Shown here piece after piece: positions 28,077-34,753 of a DNA stretch of 64,000 nucleotides. The stretch spans positions 45,328 through 109,327 of the forward strand of contig NZ_JACRYT010000010.1 in the NCBI RefSeq assembly GCF_014333425.1, read 5' to 3'. The stretch comes from Zhenpiania hominis. GTDB taxonomy: Bacteria > Bacillota > Clostridia > Peptostreptococcales > Anaerovoracaceae. The notes under the pieces were generated by a model that was given only the letters and a program-made list of their open reading frames with translations, ran no database searches and had not been told where the DNA came from. How positions within the stretch are numbered: the first letter of the stretch is position 1; every line of letters begins with the position of its first letter. A program made the translations under genes and the position numbers.

Positions 28077-28107
28077 GACTGCATCTTATTTTCGAACAGA
28101 TTTTTTC

Positions 28108-28926
28108 TCATAAGTATAATTTTAGAAGCGCGGTGCTCTCCGGCATATGCTCCTGCCCTACCGTACAGGTAAAAAACAGTTTTAATTCGCCCTGCAGGAT
28201 ATCGTCCTCCTGCAGGTAGACAAACTGCATGGCTTCCAGAGATAAGCTCGCGTAATCGGCGGATATCTTCGCCGATCGGATCTGGTTCTCATATTCGTAT
28301 TTCATGGAGTTCATTTTTCCTTCCATTATCGCAAGCGTCTCCAGTGATTTCTGCTGAACCTTGCGGAGCTTTAACCGCAGCTCCGTTTTTCCCTTATATA
28401 CGGACAAAATTGCCGGGTGTTCAAATGCTTCGTTTGCCATAGAATGCTGCAGCGGACCTCGTTTTCTTCCTTTGTGAATGGAGAATGCAACTTTATAATC
28501 TCCTCTGGAGATGTAACTATCAAGTTGATTCCCCCACAAAACAAGCTTGTGTCCTTTCTCGCCAAAGTAATTGCAGGCTTTGCACAGATCGCCTCCCTGT
28601 ACCAGCAGTTTTCTTGTCTGCTCGGAGCAGTTTGCCAGAATCTGAATCGCGTCTTCGGCGGCTTCTGCTTCCGGAACGCCATTGTTCCGCATCCATTCCT
28701 GAATTTTTTCATAATTATAGTTCATGCGCTCAATGAAAGAGCTGCCATAGTCTGTAATCGAAAATCCGGAATCCAAGAGGTTCTCTTTTACGCAGACTGC
28801 CAAAACTCTGCTTACTGTAGAACGATTGACATGAAAGCTTCTCGCAACGTCGGAAAGTGACTTTTTTTCACCTTCCCCCGCTGCCAAAGCCATCAAATAT
28901 TTTATTTGTGTCGCTGTCATATTCAT
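28108..28926 (-). CDS. Winged-helix regulator of the heme locus (DtxR/MarR-like N terminus)
   Basis: A 272-residue protein. Residues 1-65 form a winged helix-turn-helix like that of DtxR/MarR proteins (IKYLMALAAGEGEKKSLSDV, then NRSTVSRVLAVCVKENLL and ITDYGSSFIERM). The remaining 200 residues match nothing I can name; they contain CKAC (about 117-120) followed by GEKGH, which could bind metal or heme. The gene lies between the two large heme transcripts and has the same GTTAG-N6-CTAAC palindrome at its own promoter, so autoregulation and control of both are likely. DtxR-type iron boxes contain similar GGTTAG/CTAACC halves, but the spacing differs. The ligand is unknown. Confidence 0.75.
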   Translation of the reverse strand: MNMTATQIKYLMALAAGEGEKKSLSDVARSFHVNRSTVSRVLAVCVKENLLDSGFSITDYGSSFIERMNYNYEKIQEWMRNNGVPEAEAAEDAIQILANCSEQTRKLLVQGGDLCKACNYFGEKGHKLVLWGNQLDSYISRGDYKVAFSIHKGRKRGPLQHSMANEAFEHPAILSVYKGKTELRLKLRKVQQKSLETLAIMEGKMNSMKYEYENQIRSAKISADYASLSLEAMQFVYLQEDDILQGELKLFFTCTVGQEHMPESTALLKLYL

Positions 28927-28987
28927 CTTTCTTTCCCGTACCGTTTTCTAAAATCTGCTTTTTCCGTTCCATTCGAACTCAATTCAA

Positions 28988-29041
28988 GGTTAGTTAAAGC
29001 TAACCATTTTGTATTTTAACGCAGCCTGTTTCGTTTGTAAA
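28988..29041 (-). promoter_or_regulatory. Promoter and GGTTAG-N6-CTAACC operator of the regulator gene
   Basis: Minus strand -35 TTTACA (29036-29041), 17-base spacer, -10 TAAAAT (29013-29018), and the perfect palindrome GGTTAGttaaagCTAACC at 28988-29005. The two upstream GTTGCAT boxes found at the other two promoters are absent here. Confidence 0.8.
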
Positions 29042-29140
29042 TAGAATTTTTCGTTCCCCTTCCATCCAGCTGAGAATCCGGAAAAATCCCCGTCCGGAAA
29101 ACAGAACCCGAACGGGGACTTTTTTTACCGTCTGTTGTCT

Positions 29141-32100
29141 TTATTTCACTCTAATTCTTTTCGCGGCAGAATAAGCGCTGTAGACTTTTTTCCCGCCGAC
29201 TTTGCGGTAAGCCCGTACTTTATAATAATAGCGTTTGCCTTTCTTCATTTTTTTCGTTGTATATTTTACAGTACGGCCTTTTGTAATTGTTTTTATCCGT
29301 TTATAACCCCTGGATTTCTTCTGGGAACGATAAATCTGATAGCCGCTTGCTCCATCGACTTTTTTCCAGCGGATCGTTACTTTCCGTTTTTTCGACTTCA
29401 GGGATACACGGGTCTTTTTCAGCGCAGGTTTTACGGATACTGCTTTCGAATAGTCTCCGTATATGGTAATTCCCTGAGAAACTTTGTATGCGCGTACTTT
29501 ATAGGTATAGCGGGTCCCGGTTTTCAGTCCCTTGTCGTTCAGTTTTGCCGCTGATTTCGCGGAAATTTTTACAGAGCGGGTTTTTCCGCCGCCGGTACGA
29601 TAAATTTCATAACCGGATACGCCGGAGACTTTCTTCCAGGTGACAGAGGCTGTGTTGTAAGAACCGGAAGATACCTTTACTCCACTTACTGCAGGCACCT
29701 TCACTGCAGGAGGCTTCTGCGGTTTCGGATCTTCGGAAGGTTTTTCCTCCGAATCTTCAAAACCTTCTTCAACACCGCTCCAATCCAGTTTCAGCAGTAC
29801 GTCCTGCGTTCCGCTGCCCGGTGTGATAGAGTCCATAATCGGAACAAATACCTGCAGCGGCACATATCCGTCTTTGTCAGAAATCGCGGTAGGCACCAGA
29901 CGGAATTTTACTTGATCCGGATAAAGATGCGCTTTATCGTTAAATTCATCGATAACGTCCGAACCGTCTTTGTTCTTCTGCGTGGAAAGCACCTGCGCCG
30001 ATACCAGATCGCCCTGCGGCAATCCATTGGCTCCATAGGTATATCCTTCATCGTAATACTTAAGTTCCGATAAATATCCAAACAGATCGGAGATTTTCAT
30101 CCCCTGGAAATCCAAGGTCAAGTAATAGGTTCCATCCTTTACTTCCAGCTTTGCTGTATGTCCGATCGCGTTGTTCGACATAGAATGGGTCTTGCGATCC
30201 GGTTTGAACATTTCTGCCGGGATGGAGTACGTTCCGTCTTTCAGCTCCCGTTCCGGATAAGAAACCGTTCCATCGCCCTGTCCGGAGTAAACCGCAATCT
30301 GATGTTGCAGATTCGCTGTTTTATTCGAAACCGTTTTTACAAGGCGGTAACGGCCTTTTTCATTTATATCCGCCGCTTTTACGCTTCCGGATTTCGCGTC
30401 TTCTTTCTGAGAAACCGTCTCCGATTTGAGGGTATGCCAAGTTCCATTCCGCAGTTCCTGGAGCTGTGTTTGTACCTCAAACGCGCTGACAGTTCCGGTG
30501 GAATCTGTCAGAATCGAATTTTTAATGGATTCTGACGAAAAATCAGGCAGATTCGCGTTTCTGAACTCAAGAAACTCTTCGACCGTGTCAACCGTTTCCT
30601 TTCCAAGGACTTTTTCCACTGCCTCTTTCACATATCCGGAAACATAGCCTCCCTTGCAGAGTGTCCAGAACCAGTAGTCAAAACCTGAAAGTTCAGAGGT
30701 ATAAGAAAGTGTACCCTCTTCTGCTGTCAGAGAAATTCCAAGATCGTTTTTGGACGGATATTCTCCTGCTTTTTCCCTGAGAGTGTTCCGTTCCGTCTCG
30801 CTCAGATCATCCAGGTCGCATTGCTCGAGATCTACCGCGTTATACTCGAAAATACTGTCGAACTGCCCCTGAGCCTGCGCAACTTTTTTCAGCAGTACCG
30901 CAGGTGCAGTAATAATACTGTTTTTAGACACTTCCAGTTTCGTAAGATTCCCATTGCTGCTGATAAGGCTTTCCGGCACAGTATCCAGCAGATTGGCGCT
31001 GAGATTGATTTCTGTAACGGACGGCAGATTGTCCAGAGATGTTCCGATTTCCGCAATCTGGTTTTGATCGAGATCCAGCTGTTCCAGTTCCGGGATCTCC
31101 CGCAAGCCTTTCGGAACACTCGTCAGCTTGTTTTTCGAAAGCGAAATCCAGGTAAAGTTTTTCCTCTGTGGGAAAACGCCTTCGCTTACAGAAGTTATCT
31201 GGTTTTCTGCCAGATACACGCCAGTAATGCTTTCCATATCATCAAACGCGCCTTTTTCAATACGGGAAATCCTGTTATTACTCAGATCCAAGACCGAATC
31301 ATTTCCGGTTCCGACTTGAGAAAGCCCGGAAAACAGGTCTTTACTGATCGAAGTCAACAGGTTCGTAGAGAGTTTCAGATCCTTGAGTTTAGAAAGATCC
31401 GAAAAGGCATCGTCTGCAATCTCAGAGATACAGTTTGCTGAGAGGTTTAGTGAAGTCAGCTTTGTGAAACCTTTCAGTTCATCATTCAACTCGGTAATAC
31501 TGCAGCCGGAGAGATTAATGGACTCCAGGGATTTGTCCCCCAGCTTTTTCAGCCAGGAAATATCCTGCATAGCAAAATCATCGAAAACGCTGTAGTGGCT
31601 GCTCACTGTACTGTAGCTTAAATCCAGACTTTTTTCCTCAGCGGAGAACTGATAGGATTGCAGTTCGCTGTCAGAAACATAGCCATCGCGATCGGCATCC
31701 ATGCCTTTTATCGTCATTAGTGCGCGGTTTTTTATTTTTTCTGTAGTCATTCCGGAATTGTTCACCGCAAATCCGGAAAACCCTTCCGTTACTGTATCGT
31801 CGAATACCAGTTTGACCTGCGTATAGCTATCGTAGCTCCCGTTCATTGCTTCCGATCCACCCATAGCCTGAACATTAACCGCAGCGATCAGATCGCCGCC
31901 GGAAAGAGAAGGAACCGGCAGTGTGTAAACCGCAGCCGTTATTTTTCCGGAAGCGTCTTTTTCCGGTTCTCTTTTGCCGTCTTTGATTGCACCTTTCCAA
32001 GTCCCCTCACTTCCCTGTACAGCAAAATCCAGCATGGAATCCGCATAAACCGTATTATAGAAAGAAGCGGTTATCGTTCCGTCCGCAGCGACAGAAAGTT

Positions 32101-34081
32101 TTACATTTTTATCAAAAAATCCTCCCAACATGGATTCTGTGCTGCTATTGTCAATTCGATAGGCTTTGAACGTCGCCGTATAAGTATTTCCGGCCTTCAT
32201 TTCCGAAACAGGAATTACGTTCCCCTCTGAGGCGGTAGAGTCTGTGTCCTTCTGCGTAAGGGTTACACTATCCGGATCGGACAGATCCAGCTCCAGATGC
32301 TTGTTCTGAAACGCTTTCATTACAATATCCAGCGTGAGCGGTTCGGATGTGTTCCAGGCTTCCTTATCCAGATTGAGAGTCACAATCCCTTCGGATGTTT
32401 CTTCATTATACTGAACCGTAAATCCGCCGAGGCCTCCGTTGTATACGAATTTTTCCTCCTTCTCTCCCTGAGAAGCCTGAATGAAATAATCGGTGGCAGA
32501 AAGCGCATCTTCGGATACGGCATCATAATAAGTCCGATCGGATGTATAAAGCCGGATCGTATCATATTCTTTTCCCTGTGTCAGCTCAGCTTTGGAAATT
32601 CCGCCGAGGAGTTCCCAGGTATATACTGCGGAAGCTTCCTGGCTGGTTTCCATACCTTCTTTTACCGCAATCGCTTTCAGCGTTGTTGTTTTTTCGATAG
32701 AAACAGGTTTCTCTGCTTCATAAAGCGTGCTGTCCTCAGTCGGTGTTTTTCCATCTGTAGTGTAATAGATGGAAGCACCTTCTGTTTCACAGCTGATTTT
32801 CACTTCTGTTTTCTCACGGATAGCACCTCCCTCAGGTGAAAACACAGGCGTTTTTACCTGAGGCAGTTTTTTCTCAGCCGTATCCCAGGAAACGGTCAAT
32901 GTATAGCTGCCTGCCGTTCCGTTTTTCAGGGTAAAGGTTCCGGTATAGTTTTTACCAAGACCGGCATAAGGAAGATCGATCATGGCAGTTCCTACGATCT
33001 CTTTATATCCGGAAGTTCCGGATGCCGGAGAAATTTCAACTTCCTTTAAATCGCTTTCCTCTTTGCTGTTTTCTGTCTGGTGGATGGTCAAAGCAGATAC
33101 GGAATTGTCTGACCAGTCGGAGAGCATTGTCAGACGCAGTCGGCTCAGCTGCCCGTCTCCACCTGTATACGCCACAGCCTTTGTGTCGATCAATCCCGGA
33201 ATATCATAATTTTCATCCTCTGCCTGAACAGAAACAGAGTATTCGCTGTCTGCTTCAAAATCCGGCAGAGTTGTCCTCTGAAACGCAGCGCTGGAAATGG
33301 TACTTGCGGCATATTGCTCCGGGACATATGCGATCGCTTTCACGGTCGCGCTCTTCGTCAGTGTAATCGGCTCTTTGTATTCCGTTCCCGTCTGCCCGCT
33401 GCCATCTGTATATGCGGGATCTGTGCCGTCAAGGGTATACAAAATGACTGCGTTTTCTGTTTCGCTTTCCAAAGTTACGGTCTGTGTTTTCTCAAACTCC
33501 CCGCCGGCAGGTTTGATCACAGGAGCCTTTGCGGCAGGCAAAACCTTTTCCAGTGTGCTCCAGTCAATTACCAGTTCCACATCGCTCTCTGCCGCGCTGT
33601 TTAATGTGCCGTGTCCTTTATAGGATCCGCTTTCATCCAGATACGGAAGGGTGAACGTTACCGTCCCTTTTACCGTATTGTATCCACTGGTTTCATCTTT
33701 CGGCGTAAACGTCAGATCTTCGATCGGCGTTTCACTGTCTTTTGGATAAAACTGCAGATCCGTAAACCACTCTGCTTCCCAGGAATCATAATTCATCCCT
33801 TCATAAAGGGTAAGCGTAAGCAGCGGGCTGCCTGTATCTTCTCCTGTTGTAATTTCTGCAGTTGTATTATAATAACCTGAAAAACTGCTGTACCAGCTGT
33901 CACTCGGTTTTTTCAGAGTGACTGCCGCACGATAGTTCGAATTTTTTGTGAACACCGGGGTCTTTTCATTTTCGTTTGTTTCCGCAAAAACACCTACGGA
34001 ACTCATACTGAGCAAAAGTGTCAGAATCAGAAAAAATGCCAGCCCCCGACGCAGCCAGTGCTGTCCGGTGTGTGTATCCAT
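29141..34081 (-). CDS. Giant Shr/IlsA-like hemophore: NEAT-like, chitobiase-like, LRR, NEAT, FN3
   Basis: A 1646-residue secreted protein. Order: signal peptide (1-33); NEAT-like (about 44-182); chitobiase-type Ig fold (185-268; VILYTLDGTDP); NEAT-like (275-405); chitobiase-type fold (410-488; SIYYTTDGKTP); two more NEAT-like regions (about 497-600 and 622-765); an EF-hand-like calcium motif DADRDGYVSDSE (794-805); leucine-rich repeats (about 815-1060; LTSLNLSANCISEI); a helical cap; a clear NEAT (1280-1436; DGTYSIPAEMFKPDRKTHSM, VFVPIMDS); and two basic FN3 repeats (1461-1646). NEAT plus LRR is the layout of Shr and Bacillus IlsA, which take heme from hemoglobin. It forms its own transcript with a regulated promoter. 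Confidence 0.85.
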   Translation of the reverse strand: MDTHTGQHWLRRGLAFFLILTLLLSMSSVGVFAETNENEKTPVFTKNSNYRAAVTLKKPSDSWYSSFSGYYNTTAEITTGEDTGSPLLTLTLYEGMNYDSWEAEWFTDLQFYPKDSETPIEDLTFTPKDETSGYNTVKGTVTFTLPYLDESGSYKGHGTLNSAAESDVELVIDWSTLEKVLPAAKAPVIKPAGGEFEKTQTVTLESETENAVILYTLDGTDPAYTDGSGQTGTEYKEPITLTKSATVKAIAYVPEQYAASTISSAAFQRTTLPDFEADSEYSVSVQAEDENYDIPGLIDTKAVAYTGGDGQLSRLRLTMLSDWSDNSVSALTIHQTENSKEESDLKEVEISPASGTSGYKEIVGTAMIDLPYAGLGKNYTGTFTLKNGTAGSYTLTVSWDTAEKKLPQVKTPVFSPEGGAIREKTEVKISCETEGASIYYTTDGKTPTEDSTLYEAEKPVSIEKTTTLKAIAVKEGMETSQEASAVYTWELLGGISKAELTQGKEYDTIRLYTSDRTYYDAVSEDALSATDYFIQASQGEKEEKFVYNGGLGGFTVQYNEETSEGIVTLNLDKEAWNTSEPLTLDIVMKAFQNKHLELDLSDPDSVTLTQKDTDSTASEGNVIPVSEMKAGNTYTATFKAYRIDNSSTESMLGGFFDKNVKLSVAADGTITASFYNTVYADSMLDFAVQGSEGTWKGAIKDGKREPEKDASGKITAAVYTLPVPSLSGGDLIAAVNVQAMGGSEAMNGSYDSYTQVKLVFDDTVTEGFSGFAVNNSGMTTEKIKNRALMTIKGMDADRDGYVSDSELQSYQFSAEEKSLDLSYSTVSSHYSVFDDFAMQDISWLKKLGDKSLESINLSGCSITELNDELKGFTKLTSLNLSANCISEIADDAFSDLSKLKDLKLSTNLLTSISKDLFSGLSQVGTGNDSVLDLSNNRISRIEKGAFDDMESITGVYLAENQITSVSEGVFPQRKNFTWISLSKNKLTSVPKGLREIPELEQLDLDQNQIAEIGTSLDNLPSVTEINLSANLLDTVPESLISSNGNLTKLEVSKNSIITAPAVLLKKVAQAQGQFDSIFEYNAVDLEQCDLDDLSETERNTLREKAGEYPSKNDLGISLTAEEGTLSYTSELSGFDYWFWTLCKGGYVSGYVKEAVEKVLGKETVDTVEEFLEFRNANLPDFSSESIKNSILTDSTGTVSAFEVQTQLQELRNGTWHTLKSETVSQKEDAKSGSVKAADINEKGRYRLVKTVSNKTANLQHQIAVYSGQGDGTVSYPERELKDGTYSIPAEMFKPDRKTHSMSNNAIGHTAKLEVKDGTYYLTLDFQGMKISDLFGYLSELKYYDEGYTYGANGLPQGDLVSAQVLSTQKNKDGSDVIDEFNDKAHLYPDQVKFRLVPTAISDKDGYVPLQVFVPIMDSITPGSGTQDVLLKLDWSGVEEGFEDSEEKPSEDPKPQKPPAVKVPAVSGVKVSSGSYNTASVTWKKVSGVSGYEIYRTGGGKTRSVKISAKSAAKLNDKGLKTGTRYTYKVRAYKVSQGITIYGDYSKAVSVKPALKKTRVSLKSKKRKVTIRWKKVDGASGYQIYRSQKKSRGYKRIKTITKGRTVKYTTKKMKKGKRYYYKVRAYRKVGGKKVYSAYSAAKRIRVK

Positions 34082-34177
34082 GTTTTACTATCCTCCCATC
34101 TTTCGAGCTACCTTGATTTCCAACTTTCAAAATCTGAAATTTGAAATTCGAAACTATGATTAATTGGCGCGCCTTAA

Positions 34178-34234
34178 GTTAGCAATAACTAACTTTTACC
34201 GTTAAATTTTACCTTTTTTTATGGTTCTTGTAAA
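34178..34234 (-). promoter_or_regulatory. Promoter and GTTAG-N6-CTAAC operator of the giant NEAT gene
   Basis: Minus strand -35 TTTACA (34229-34234), 17-base spacer, -10 TAAAAT (34206-34211). The palindrome AAGTTAGcaataaCTAACTT (34176-34195) lies 12 bp beyond the -10, as at the heme operon promoter. Confidence 0.8.
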
Positions 34235-34244
34235 GAGGGGGGAT

Positions 34245-34260
34245 GTTGCACTCTGTGCAT
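34245..34260. promoter_or_regulatory. GTTGCAC-N3-GTGC palindrome, proximal box
   Basis: GTTGCACTCTGTGCAT, with TGCAC/GTGCA perfect around TCT, begins 10 bp upstream of the -35. It corresponds to the box at 27968. Confidence 0.55.
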
Positions 34261-34336
34261 AGTTTCTTTTGATTCCGCATTTCAGATAAGATCTCCCGAT
34301 TCGTATCATGGTTGAAATTTCAAAACTCCATACTTT

Positions 34337-34350
34337 GTTGCATAGGATGC
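34337..34350. promoter_or_regulatory. GTTGCAT-N3-ATGC palindrome, distal box
   Basis: GTTGCATAGGATGC starts 92 bp from the proximal box, matching the 93 bp at the heme operon promoter. Confidence 0.6.
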
Positions 34351-34620
34351 TCATCCGCGTTTTACTTTTTTATTCTTCTGCAATACGACAACACTCCACA
34401 TGCTGGTCGCGGGGTCCGGCGCATTTAAAGTTCTTTTTTTGAAATTCCGGAAATAGCGTTTTAACGATATTTCCTGCATAATGTGTCAGCTTTCTTGTCT
34501 TTTCTGTTGAAGCGACAGAACTTTATTCATAGTCGCCAACGCAATTGCTGTTCCTATTAAAAAAGAGCCCATTAAATGGGACAGTACTTCTTAACAAAAA
34601 AGCCGCTGTCAGCACCAAAT

Positions 34621-34663
34621 TTGAGTGTCCCCATTTGTTCTTGGAAAAAATGGGGACACTCAA
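34621..34663. repeat. Hairpin repeat, copy 2 (perfect 16-bp stem)
   Basis: TTGAGTGTCCCCATTT pairs perfectly with AAATGGGGACACTCAA around an 11-base loop. The reverse complement of the core matches the copy at 11152-11189. It sits just upstream of the protease promoter. Confidence 0.75.
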
Positions 34664-34675
34664 AACAATTCGATA

Positions 34676-34704
34676 TTTACGACAGTTTTAAGAAATGGTA
34701 TAAT
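34676..34704 (+). promoter_or_regulatory. Promoter of subtilisin-like protease gene
   Basis: -35 TTTACG (34676-34681), 17-base spacer, -10 TATAAT (34699-34704). No GTTAG-type palindrome overlaps it, so this gene may not share the heme regulator. Confidence 0.75.
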
Positions 34705-34753
34705 ACAAATTATAAGAAAATTCGTTCTATTATTTATATGGAGGATCCCGCTG

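Larger units (their letters stand above)
34082..34753. other. Regulatory intergenic region between giant NEAT gene and subtilisin-like protease
   Basis: It holds the leftward promoter/operator and two GTTGCAT-type boxes, the second hairpin repeat copy and the rightward protease promoter. Two tiny leftward frames (34351-34479, 42 residues; 34486-34572, 28 residues, MGSFLIGTAIALATMNKVLS...) have no clear ribosome sites and are not called as genes. Confidence 0.5.

Noticed and set aside
34351..34572. Two tiny leftward ORFs (42 and 28 residues) in the control region
   Set aside because: Neither has a clear ribosome site and both overlap probable regulatory DNA; no similarity recognised.
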